Positions 1 to 5,746 of a DNA stretch of 5,746 nt are shown here, one piece after another (the first letter of the stretch is position 1; each line of letters starts with the position of its first letter). Location: positions 1 through 5,746 of the forward strand of contig JAUYSN010000030.1 in assembly GCA_030696235.1 (NCBI GenBank), in the 5' to 3' direction. The DNA is from Sulfuricella sp. Its GTDB lineage: Bacteria > Pseudomonadota > Gammaproteobacteria > Burkholderiales > Sulfuricellaceae. The position numbers and the translations under genes are program-made. The notes under the pieces were generated by a model that made no database searches, was not told the origin of the DNA, and saw only the letters and a list, made by a program, of their open reading frames with translations.

Positions 1-1132
1 CCCGGACATGGCCCGCCACCCGCTTGAACAGGCCCTTGTGGATGGGGAAATGCACCTTGAGGTCAGAAACTTCCAACAGTGACTTATCGCGATCATGCTG
101 CTCCAGCGAATGTCCTGATGATTGCAGGGGCGTGACTTCGATAGGGCGAGGGCTCGTGGAAACAACCGTTTCAGCCAAATGGCAACGCACGCTGTGGCCG
201 GGGGCAACCTCGCTCCACGCCGGAATTTCATTGTTGCAGCGCTCCCAGGCGTAGTCGCAGCGACCGGCGAAACGGCAGCCGGAAAACTCCCGGTCTAGCG
301 GCGGCACGGTGCCGCGGATGATCTCCAGTTGCTGTCCGCGCCGCGCGGCGCCGGGCAGCGAGGCAAACAGCTTGCGGGTGTAGGGGTGCTGCGGGTTGGC
401 AAAGAATTCCTCGCGCCCGGCCATTTCCACGATTTCCCCTGCATACATTACCGCCACCCGCTGTGCCATTTCCGCCACCACGCCGAGATCGTGGCTGATC
501 AACATCACCGCCATGCCGCGCTCGCGCTGCAGTCGGCGCAACAGCTCCAGCACCTGCGCCTGAATGGTCACGTCCAGCGCCGTGGTCGGTTCATCGGCGA
601 TCAGCAGGTCGGGCTCGCACGCCAGGGCGATGGCGATCATCACGCGCTGCTTCATGCCGCCGGAGAACTGGAACGGGTAGTCATGGTAACGCGCCCCGGC
701 GTCGGGGATACCCACCGCATCGAGCAGTTCCAGCACCCGCGCCTGCGCCGCGCCACCCCGCAAGCCGGTGTGGCGATGCAGGGTCTCGGCGATCTGCCGG
801 CCGATAGTCATGACCGGATTGAGGCTGGTCATCGGTTCCTGGAAGATCATCGCGATGCGCTTGCCGCGCACCGAGCGCATGGCGATTTCCGGCAAGCCCA
901 GCAAATCCTGGCCGTCGAGCAGAATCCTGCCGGCCTCGATATGCCCGGCCTCAGGCAGCAGACGCATCAGGGACAGCGCCGTCATTGACTTGCCGCAGCC
1001 CGATTCGCCAAGCAATGCGAAGGTCTCGTGGGGATTGATGGAAAAGCTCACGCCGTCCACTGCCCGCATCTGGGTTTTGCCGGCATCCAGCCGGACCCTG
1101 AGGTTTTCGACGACTAGCAGCGGCCCGCTCAT
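1..1132 (-). CDS. Peptide-type ABC importer ATPase, tandem-domain (DppD-DppF / YejF-like), 3' end outside window
   Basis: This is the ATP-hydrolysing subunit of the importer, acting on the cytoplasmic face of the membrane. 377 codons are visible and the frame is still open at position 1. The first ABC domain is complete: Walker A GESGCGKS (residues 42-49), Q-loop Q98, signature FSGGMKQR (156-163), Walker B LLIADE (176-181) and switch H214. The C-terminal region typical of DppD/OppD follows, with SGCRFAGRC and further cysteines (C286, C292, C299, C317). In some family members such cysteines bind an iron-sulfur cluster. After a linker (about 320-350), residues 351-377 ([20 protein letters not shown] and on) read like the beginning of a DppF-type domain, so the protein should be a two-domain fusion like YejF or GsiA. 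The ATG overlaps the preceding permease stop as ATGA, and GAGGGTG lies just upstream, which supports this start. The transported compound cannot be told from this subunit. Confidence 0.93.
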   Translation of the reverse strand, partial: MSGPLLVVENLRVRLDAGKTQMRAVDGVSFSINPHETFALLGESGCGKSMTALSLMRLLPEAGHIEAGRILLDGQDLLGLPEIAMRSVRGKRIAMIFQEPMTSLNPVMTIGRQIAETLHRHTGLRGGAAQARVLELLDAVGIPDAGARYHDYPFQFSGGMKQRVMIAIALACEPDLLIADEPTTALDVTIQAQVLELLRRLQRERGMAVMLISHDLGVVAEMAQRVAVMYAGEIVEMAGREEFFANPQHPYTRKLFASLPGAARRGQQLEIIRGTVPPLDREFSGCRFAGRCDYAWERCNNEIPAWSEVAPGHSVRCHLAETVVSTSPRPIEVTPLQSSGHSLEQHDRDKSLLEVSDLKVHFPIHKGLFKRVAGHVR

Positions 1133-2535
1133 TTCACCCTCGGATCGAACGCATCGCGCACGCGGTCGGAAAACAGGTTGGCCGACAGCACCAGCACGAA
1201 CATGAAGGCGAAGGCCGCCAACAGCGACCACCACACCATCGGTTCGCGCGCCATTTCCAGCCGCGCGCCGTTGATCATGTTGCCCCAGCTCTGCATGGAC
1301 GGATCGACGCCGACGCCGACATAGGACAGCACCGCCTCGGCCAGCACCAGGGCGCTGAAATCCAGCACGATCGAAATCAGCACGATGTGCATCACGTTGG
1401 GCAGGATGTGGCGGGCGATGATGCGGAAATGGCCGACTCCGAACGCCGTCGCCGCCTGGATGAACTCCATTTCCCGGACTTTCAGGGTCTCGCCGCGCAG
1501 CAGCCGGCACAGCCCGGTCCAGCTGGTTATGCCGAGGATCACGCAGAGGAACAGCAGACGGATGTCAGCGCGAGCCGCGACGGTGTCGAACAGCTCCTGA
1601 TTGCTGTCCATGTAGACTTGCAGAATCAGCACCGCCGCCGCGATCAGCAACACGCCGGGAATCGAGCTGAGGGTGGTGTAGGTATACTGGATCACGTCGT
1701 CTACCCAGCCGCGGAAATAGCCCGCCATGATGCCGAGCAGCAGGGCGAAGGGCAGCATCACCAGCGTGGTGAGCGTACCGATCATCAGGCCGGTGCGGAT
1801 GCTTTTCAGCGCCAGGTAGAATACGTCCTGGCCGACCTTGTCGGTGCCGAAAATGTGGTACTTGGCGGAAAACACCGTAGCCAGGCAGACGAACAAAATC
1901 AGCAGCCCGATGGTGGCCAGAAAGGTGCGCCAGGGAATTTCGTCGCGCCCCTGGCGAATCATCATCCAGGCCGCGCCGGGCGAGATGCCGCGACGCCGCG
2001 CCAGCCACAGCGCCAGCACAACCGCCAGCCCCCCGCTCAGGGCGAGCGCGTAAACGCCTCCCTGCAATGCCGTAACGGCAACATCTCCCAACTGTTCCCG
2101 CGCCGGTTCGCGCAAATGCGCCCCGCCGAACTTCAGGCGCGGGTAGTCGCGCACCTGCTTTCCTCCGGGCAGCTCAATGGTTTCCTTGGTATAGAGTTGC
2201 GCGGCGAAAGGCGCGGAATAGGTTTTTTCCACCTGCTTCCTGAGCGGGCCGGCCATCAGATCGAACACGCTCAACACCTCGGGCGAATAATGCGTCTCTG
2301 CGCCGTTGCCCTGCTTCTCCAGCGGCAGGCGGAAATGCAGCGAATCGAGCACGCCGACGGCGACGAACGCCAGCAGCACCACGGCGGAAGCCACCCCACT
2401 CCGGCTGCGCAGCAAGCGTCGCCAGGGCTGGAGCAAATGCTCGCGCTGCCGAACCCGCCAGGCGTAAAACGCCACCCCGGCCAGCAGCAGCCAGAGCAGC
2501 ATGTCGGTCCACAGGAGAACGGGCTTAAAAAGCAT
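1129..2535 (-). CDS. ABC importer permease, DppC/OppC/YejE type, with long N-terminal extension
   Basis: This is an inner-membrane channel subunit of a peptide-type ABC importer, expected to pair with the DppB-type permease encoded just upstream. The core is recognisable from about residue 195 on. HIFGTDKVGQD (227-237) matches the family HxLGTDxxGRD motif. QAATAFGVGHFRIIARHILPN (360-380) is the EAA loop that docks on the ATPase. The C-terminus RDAFDPRVK is typical of the family. Hydrophobic segments lie near 8-26, 47-64, 155-178, 205-223, 250-273, 291-308, 327-342, 384-406 and 434-454. The protein has 468 residues, whereas ordinary DppC/OppC proteins have about 300 and E. coli YejE about 340. 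The extra N-terminal part of about 190 residues holds three membrane segments and a roughly 85-residue loop, probably periplasmic. The start is uncertain: the ATG at 2535 has no clear Shine-Dalgarno sequence, and an in-frame GTG (2544) and ATG (2502) are alternatives. The stop overlaps the ATPase start. Confidence 0.92.
   Translation of the reverse strand: MLFKPVLLWTDMLLWLLLAGVAFYAWRVRQREHLLQPWRRLLRSRSGVASAVVLLAFVAVGVLDSLHFRLPLEKQGNGAETHYSPEVLSVFDLMAGPLRKQVEKTYSAPFAAQLYTKETIELPGGKQVRDYPRLKFGGAHLREPAREQLGDVAVTALQGGVYALALSGGLAVVLALWLARRRGISPGAAWMMIRQGRDEIPWRTFLATIGLLILFVCLATVFSAKYHIFGTDKVGQDVFYLALKSIRTGLMIGTLTTLVMLPFALLLGIMAGYFRGWVDDVIQYTYTTLSSIPGVLLIAAAVLILQVYMDSNQELFDTVAARADIRLLFLCVILGITSWTGLCRLLRGETLKVREMEFIQAATAFGVGHFRIIARHILPNVMHIVLISIVLDFSALVLAEAVLSYVGVGVDPSMQSWGNMINGARLEMAREPMVWWSLLAAFAFMFVLVLSANLFSDRVRDAFDPRVK
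1135..1141 (-). promoter_or_regulatory. Ribosome binding site of the ATPase gene
   Basis: On the minus strand GAGGGTG sits two bases before the ATG at 1132, with its GAGG core six bases away. It lies inside the last codons of the permease gene. Together with the ATGA overlap it fixes the ATPase start and suggests that the two genes are translated in a coupled way. Confidence 0.6.
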
Positions 2536-2565
2536 GTTCTAACACCAGTTTAAATTCAAAAGCGC

Positions 2566-2640
2566 TCAACGCAAAGGACGCAAAGGTACGCGAGGTAAAG
2601 CATGTTTTTCCTTTGCGACCCTTCGCGTCCTTTGCGGTGA
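2566..2640. repeat. Imperfect palindrome built of CGCAAAGG-type units, between the two permease genes
   Basis: The left arm (2566-2604) and the reverse complement of the right arm (2601-2640) agree at about 32 of 40 aligned positions, and they meet at a central CATG. Each arm is made of 9-10-base units. The left arm has ACGCAAAGG twice in tandem (2569-2577, 2578-2586) and then a degenerate copy. The right arm, read on the minus strand, has CCGCAAAGG, ACGCGAAGG and GTCGCAAAGG. The palindrome takes up most of the 117-bp gap and begins 12 bases after the upstream permease stop. From memory, CGCAAAGG-type repeats are scattered through many bacterial genomes and often lie beside genes for GxxExxY proteins. 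No coding sequence accompanies this copy. It could form a strong hairpin in the mRNA, but no run of U follows, so I do not call it a terminator. Confidence 0.8.
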
Positions 2641-2652
2641 AATAATTCAAAC

Positions 2653-3630
2653 TCATTCCAGCCGTATCCTCGGATCAACCAGCGTATAGGAAATATCCGT
2701 CAGGATCAGGCCGACGATGTACAGCACCGAACCGAGAAACACCATGGCGCGGACGATGGCGAAATCCTGGGCGTTGATGGCGTCGATGGTATAGCTGCCG
2801 AGGCCGGGAATACCAAAGAAGGATTCCGAAATCAGGCTACCCATGAACAAGAGCGGGATCACCACTACCGCGCCGGTGAGAATGGGGATCATGGCATTCT
2901 TCAGCACGTGGCCGAACAACACGGAAAGCTCCGACAACCCCTTGGCACGCGCAGTTCGAACGTAATCCCGGGAGGTTTCCTCGAGGAAGATGGTGCGATA
3001 CCAGCGCGCCCCCGATCCGATGCCACCGATGACCCCGATCACCACCGGCAGAATGATGAACTTGAGTGCATTGCTGCCTGCGTCAAAGCCGGAAATCGGC
3101 GTCAGGTGCAGCAGCTTGCTCACCAAATACTGCCCACCGATGATGTAGAACAGACCGGAAATCGACATCATCGCCACGCATAGAACCACTCCGGACAAGT
3201 CGATGTAAGTGGCGCGGAAGAACGCCATCAGCATGGCGAAGGTGATATTGATTGCCAACCCGACAATGAATACCGGCAGCGCGATCGCCAGGCTCGGCCA
3301 CATCCGCGTTTTGATGTCGTGGGCGATGTCGCGCCCCTCGTCGGAACGGCCGAAATCGAAGGCGAACATGCCGACGGATTTCTCGAAGAAAATGGTATCG
3401 CTGGCCTGCTTCGCACCCTGCGCTGCGCTGTTCCACATCAGCGGTTTGTCATAGCCGCGCTCGTGTTTCCACTTCGCGATTGCCTCCGGCGTGACGTGTT
3501 TCACGCCCAGGTGGATACGCGCCATGTTGTCCGGCGTGTTGACCACGAAGAACAGGGCAAAGGTGAGCAGGTTCACCCCGATCAGGATGGGGATGGCATA
3601 GAGAATGCGGCGGATGATGTAGTTAATCAT
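2653..3630 (-). CDS. ABC importer permease, DppB/OppB/YejB type
   Basis: This is an inner-membrane channel subunit of the importer, partner of the DppC-type permease. From the ATG at 3630 it has 325 residues, close to the family norm. It opens with MINYIIRRILYAIPILIGVN, the classic start of these permeases: a basic stretch, then the first membrane helix (8-30). FDFGRS (91-96) is the family's GDFGRS motif. Further membrane segments lie near 112-138, 145-168, 190-204, 248-268 and 297-316. The EAA loop is DYVRTARAKGLSELSVLFGH followed by VLKNAMIPI (222-250). SFFGIPGLGSYTIDAINAQDF (270-290) and the ending LVDPRIRLE are also canonical. An in-frame GTG at 3654 would add eight residues (MPIWRWGA) and has a better ribosome site, but that site lies in the neighbouring inverted repeat. 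I prefer the ATG because the protein family begins there. The nuclease frame upstream ends inside the first codons of this gene. Confidence 0.93.
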   Translation of the reverse strand: MINYIIRRILYAIPILIGVNLLTFALFFVVNTPDNMARIHLGVKHVTPEAIAKWKHERGYDKPLMWNSAAQGAKQASDTIFFEKSVGMFAFDFGRSDEGRDIAHDIKTRMWPSLAIALPVFIVGLAINITFAMLMAFFRATYIDLSGVVLCVAMMSISGLFYIIGGQYLVSKLLHLTPISGFDAGSNALKFIILPVVIGVIGGIGSGARWYRTIFLEETSRDYVRTARAKGLSELSVLFGHVLKNAMIPILTGAVVVIPLLFMGSLISESFFGIPGLGSYTIDAINAQDFAIVRAMVFLGSVLYIVGLILTDISYTLVDPRIRLE

Positions 3631-4054
3631 CGCACCCCAGCGCCAAATCGGCACACCCGTCTCCTTCCCCCTTCAAGGGGGAAGGCTGGGATGGGGGTTC
3701 GGTGCCAACCTTCCCCAATGCATTCCAAATTACCTGTTTCACGCTTTCAATATCTTTCAGCACGTCATTATTCCAAAATCGCAACACCCGTAACTCCTGT
3801 TGCTCCAACCATTCAGTCCTGCCCTGATCCCGCTCAGCGTTTTCTGCATGTTGCCCTCCATCCACTTCAACAACCAGAGCAGCTTCCAGGCAAACAAAAT
3901 CCAGAATATACCGCCCCAACGGATGCTGGCGACGGAATTTGCAGCCGCCCATTTGTCGCATCCGCAAGTGGCGCCAAAGAAGTTGCTCCGCATCTGTCAA
4001 TTCCCGGCGCAGGCTGCGGGAATTTTTCTTGGCTGCCTGATTTATTCTGGTCAT
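3623..4054 (-). CDS. DUF559 domain protein, Vsr-like endonuclease fold
   Basis: This is a small predicted nuclease of the DUF559 family, related in fold to very-short-patch-repair (PD-(D/E)XK) endonucleases. The natural substrate of this family is not established to my knowledge. Of 143 residues, the first 113 or so are the domain: LTDAEQLLWRHLR (19-31), FRRQHPLGRYILDF (40-53, with D52), LVVEVDGGQH (60-69, with E63 and D65) and LRFWNNDVL (91-99). The likely catalytic acidic residues are all present, so the gene looks intact. Residues 118-132 (including PSPLKGEG) are encoded by the left inverted repeat, and the last 11 come from host DNA. The stop lies inside the beginning of the permease gene, whose ATG (3630) is five bases upstream of the stop codon. 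The frame stays open upstream to 4267, but the ATG at 4054 follows GGAGG and begins the recognisable domain. G+C over 3721-4050 is about 52% by hand count, below the 60% or more in sampled neighbouring lines, which suggests transfer. Confidence 0.88.
   Translation of the reverse strand: MTRINQAAKKNSRSLRRELTDAEQLLWRHLRMRQMGGCKFRRQHPLGRYILDFVCLEAALVVEVDGGQHAENAERDQGRTEWLEQQELRVLRFWNNDVLKDIESVKQVIWNALGKVGTEPPSQPSPLKGEGDGCADLALGCDD
3658..3702. repeat. Left inverted repeat of the DUF559 unit, containing a perfect hairpin
   Basis: Its reverse complement matches the right repeat at 40 of 45 positions without gaps. Inside it, 3663-3685 is a perfect palindrome with 11-base arms (CCTTCCCCCTT and its complement) around a single central base at 3674. 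The inner part carries the shared motif ACCCCCATCCCAGCC on the minus strand. The repeat also encodes the PSPLKGEG part of the nuclease C-terminus. Confidence 0.88.
3661..3666 (-). promoter_or_regulatory. AAGGAG ribosome-site-like sequence inside the left inverted repeat
   Basis: On the minus strand AAGGAG lies six bases before the GTG at 3654, which is in frame with the DppB-type permease. The sequence is the outer part of the inverted repeat, so it came with the element. The family-type ATG at 3630 is preceded only by the weaker GGGGTG. Whether GTG or ATG is used cannot be settled from sequence. Confidence 0.4.
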
Positions 4055-4063
4055 TCCACCTCC
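4055..4063 (-). promoter_or_regulatory. Ribosome binding site of the DUF559 gene
   Basis: On the minus strand GGAGGTGGA runs directly into the ATG at 4054, with GGAGG four bases from the start codon. This is the strongest Shine-Dalgarno match in the window. It selects this ATG over the longer open frame that begins within the solute-binding-protein gene. Its first two bases belong to the right inverted repeat. Confidence 0.65.
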
Positions 4064-4106
4064 GCACCCCCATCCCAGCCTTCCCCCTAAAAAGGGGAAG
4101 GAGCCG
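4062..4106. repeat. Right inverted repeat of the DUF559 unit, containing a hairpin
   Basis: This is the mirror copy of the repeat at 3658-3702, with five mismatches in 45 bases. Its hairpin has an 8-bp stem (CCTTCCCC at 4079-4086 with GGGGAAGG at 4094-4101) and a 7-base loop. Three of the five mismatches between the two copies are in or next to the loop, while the stems are conserved. Its outer edge touches the TGA of the solute-binding-protein gene. Confidence 0.88.
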
Positions 4107-5746
4107 TCAGTCATGGGTCTGACCCGGGCTAGCCGCCTGCCTTTCCTTGCGCCGATAGGCCGCCACGGCCGGCACCAGCCCGGCCACCAGCACGGCGGCC
4201 AGCAGGCCCAGTGGCCACAGCATCGGCTCATTCCACTCACGCTGTTTTCGGGCGCGCAAGCCGGCATCGATGCGGGTGTATTTCAGGCTGTTATTGGCCA
4301 TCAGGTTGGGCTTGATGTTCCGATACCAGGCGTGAAACAGGCTGTACTGCTTGGGATGGAAACCCCAGATCCAGGGTGCATCGTGGCGCGCGATCGCGAG
4401 CATTTCGTCGATGATAATCTGGCGCTCCGGACCGTTGTCCATGTTCTTCATGCGCTCGAACAAACGGTTGAATTCCGGGTTGTCGTAGTTGGCCGAGTTC
4501 TCCCCTTCACCCTTCACCCGCGCATTCGGCCCATACAGCAGAAACAGGAAATTCTCCGGGTCGGGGTAGTCGGCATTCCAGCCCCAGTGGAAAATCTGCG
4601 CGTTGCCCTTGCGGATCTTGTCCTGGAAACGGTTGTAGTCGGTGTTGCGCACCACCAGTTGCAGGTCGACCGCCTGGAACTGCTTGCGAATCCAGTCGAG
4701 CCGCGCCTTGTCGTCCGGCCCGGTGGCGGTGATATCGAGATACAGCATCAGCGGCTTGCCGGTCTTCTCGTCGCGCCCGCCCGGGTAGCCGGCCTCGGCC
4801 AGCAGCTTTTTGGCGTGTTCGTTGGACTTGCGCTTAATCTTGCCGGCTACCCAGTCGTAGATAGAGGGATTGATGCCCTGCTCACCCTCACGCGCGCCAA
4901 AAATCCCTGGCGGCAGGGGGCCCTGCGCGGGAATGCCGCGACCATTGGCGAAGATCGAGATAAATTCCTCGTAGTCGATGGCGAGGGAAACCGCCTGCCT
5001 GAGCTTCCTGGCCCGTTCCGAATATCCGCCCACCACCGGGTCGAGCATATTGAAACCGTAATAATAGTTGGTCGCGGTTACCGTGGTCTGCAGGCGGATG
5101 CCCTTCTCCTTCATCATCTCGGTCACGTCCGCCTCTCCCTGGGTGGCGACGCGCACCGCCTGGTCGAAGCTGTCGGAGCTGATGCCGGAGGCATCGTAAT
5201 AACCCTGCAAAAACTTGTTCCAGTAAGGAATGCTTTCCTTTTCCAGGCTGAACACCGCCTTGTCGATGAACGGCAACGGCTTGCCGGCGTCATTCAGCAG
5301 CCCGGCTGCGGCGTCATTCGGCTCGCCTTCGGCCGGATAAGTCTCGCCGTGGAAATTCGGGTTGCGCTCCAGCACCATGCGCCGGTTCGGATCGTTCACC
5401 GTCAGCATGTAGGGTCCGGTACCGACCGGGTACCAGTCCAGGGTGAGGTTCTTCTCGGCCATGCCGGGCTGCCCGTAGAAACGGTCTGCCTCGGGCGGCA
5501 CCGGAGCGAAGAACGGCATCGCCAGCCAGTAAAGGAATTGCGGATATTTACCCTTGAGCTTCACCCGATAGGTATGACGATCCACCACCTCCACCCCGGC
5601 CAAGGGATAGCGCGTCAGATCCAAACTAGCGCCCGGCGGCAAGGTCTTCTGCACACTATCCAGGACTTTTGCATATTCCTTCAGGCCGACGATGTATTCG
5701 CCCATCATGCCGAAAATCGGCGAATTCAGCCTGGGATGGGCCAGCC
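4107..5746 (-). CDS. Family 5 extracellular solute-binding protein (peptide type), C-terminally membrane-anchored, 5' end outside window
   Basis: This is the substrate-capturing component of the importer. 546 codons are visible and the frame is open at the right edge (reading LAHPRLNSPIFGMMGEYIVG), so the N-terminus and any signal peptide are missing. Counting from the Met at 5708, family 5 features are GTGPYML (96-102, typical of SBP_bac_5), the YYYGFNM strand followed by LRQAVSLAIDYEEFI (216-250), the AKKLLAEAGYPGG element (299-311) and HWGWNADYPDPENFL (374-388). An unusual feature is the C-terminus: residues 496-518 (MLWPLGLLAAVLVAGLVPAV and on) form a clear membrane helix followed by RRKER and a short polar tail. 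The protein would therefore be tethered to the inner membrane with its tail in the cytoplasm, rather than free in the periplasm. It is first in the visible operon, as in yejABEF. The substrate is probably a peptide or similar molecule but is not shown by the sequence. Confidence 0.93.
   Translation of the reverse strand, partial: LAHPRLNSPIFGMMGEYIVGLKEYAKVLDSVQKTLPPGASLDLTRYPLAGVEVVDRHTYRVKLKGKYPQFLYWLAMPFFAPVPPEADRFYGQPGMAEKNLTLDWYPVGTGPYMLTVNDPNRRMVLERNPNFHGETYPAEGEPNDAAAGLLNDAGKPLPFIDKAVFSLEKESIPYWNKFLQGYYDASGISSDSFDQAVRVATQGEADVTEMMKEKGIRLQTTVTATNYYYGFNMLDPVVGGYSERARKLRQAVSLAIDYEEFISIFANGRGIPAQGPLPPGIFGAREGEQGINPSIYDWVAGKIKRKSNEHAKKLLAEAGYPGGRDEKTGKPLMLYLDITATGPDDKARLDWIRKQFQAVDLQLVVRNTDYNRFQDKIRKGNAQIFHWGWNADYPDPENFLFLLYGPNARVKGEGENSANYDNPEFNRLFERMKNMDNGPERQIIIDEMLAIARHDAPWIWGFHPKQYSLFHAWYRNIKPNLMANNSLKYTRIDAGLRARKQREWNEPMLWPLGLLAAVLVAGLVPAVAAYRRKERQAASPGQTHD

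Larger units (their letters stand above)
3658..4106. mobile_element. Putative DUF559-carrying unit bounded by 45-bp inverted repeats
   Basis: The 449-bp unit consists of a left inverted repeat (3658-3702), the DUF559 nuclease gene and a right inverted repeat (4062-4106). It lies exactly between the solute-binding-protein stop codon (TGA, 4109-4107) and the DppB-type permease start (27 bases after the left edge). It is more AT-rich than the flanking genes. There is no transposase gene and I see no target-site duplication, so it is not a normal insertion sequence. The layout recalls REP sequences with their RAYT transposases: a small enzyme gene between palindromic ends. That the unit moves, and that the nuclease acts on the repeats, is inference. 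Removing it would leave the two transporter genes about 30 bases apart, a normal operon spacing. Confidence 0.65.

Noticed and set aside
329..988. Plus-strand open frame of 219 codons
   Set aside because: It is antisense to the ATPase gene, which carries all ABC motifs. The frame shows no domain and has a shadow-like H/R/Q-rich composition.
1387..2553. Long plus-strand open frame of 388 codons, rich in H, Q and R
   Set aside because: It lies opposite the DppC-type permease, whose motifs are clear. Its composition is typical of the antisense frame of a GC-rich gene, and it matches no known domain.
2566..2640. Possible short CRISPR array because of repeated CGCAAAGG units
   Set aside because: The units are directly adjacent, 9-10 bases long and arranged as a palindrome. 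There are no spacers.
4079..4101. Hairpin after the solute-binding-protein stop as an intrinsic terminator
   Set aside because: The stem is GC-rich, but no U run follows it on the transcribed strand. The same hairpin recurs in the mirror copy, so it is part of the element.
3648..4116. Target-site duplication flanking the DUF559 unit
   Set aside because: The bases just outside the two repeats (ending CACACCC on the left, starting TCAGTCA on the right) do not match, so no duplication can be claimed.
3319..4122. Plus-strand open frame of 267 codons crossing the permease start and the DUF559 unit
   Set aside because: It runs across two well-supported minus-strand genes and both inverted repeats, and has no recognisable motif.
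4055..4267. Upstream extension of the DUF559 frame to a start at 4267
   Set aside because: The extra residues are a shifted-frame reading of the solute-binding-protein C-terminus and the repeat. The ATG at 4054 has a strong ribosome site and begins the domain.

Overview
The window looks like a piece of a proteobacterial chromosome, most likely a betaproteobacterium. That guess rests on base composition (about 60% G+C or more in the lines I counted) and the general look of the proteins. No taxonomic marker is present. All supported genes are on the minus strand, so transcription runs from right to left and the upstream end of the operon lies beyond position 5746.

In transcription order the window holds: (1) the C-terminal 546 codons of a family 5 extracellular solute-binding protein with a C-terminal membrane anchor (5746-4107); (2) a 449-bp unit bounded by 45-bp inverted repeats (4106-3658) carrying a small DUF559 (Vsr-like, PD-(D/E)XK-fold) nuclease gene (4054-3623); (3) a DppB/YejB-type permease (3630-2653); (4) a gap almost filled by a different palindromic repeat (2640-2566); (5) a DppC/YejE-type permease with a long N-terminal extension (2535-1129); and (6) the first 377 codons of an ATPase that has one complete DppD-type domain followed by the start of a second, DppF-type domain (1132-1). 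The order binding protein, permease, permease, tandem ATPase is that of the enterobacterial yejABEF peptide importer. The proteins are not close matches to E. coli Yej, so I give no gene symbols.

Together the ABC genes would form one importer, probably for peptides or similar compounds: a membrane-tethered binding protein, two permeases making the channel, and one fused ATPase supplying both nucleotide-binding domains. The permease and ATPase genes overlap by ATGA, which fits translational coupling.

The most interesting part is the DUF559 unit. Its inverted repeats match at 40 of 45 positions, and each contains its own hairpin. The unit begins directly after the binding-protein stop codon. 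The nuclease frame reads out through the left repeat and stops inside the start of the permease gene. The repeat also places an AAGGAG sequence six bases ahead of an alternative GTG start for that permease. This looks like a compact, possibly mobile palindrome-plus-nuclease unit that inserted into an operon without breaking it. A second, unrelated palindrome with CGCAAAGG-type units fills the next gap.
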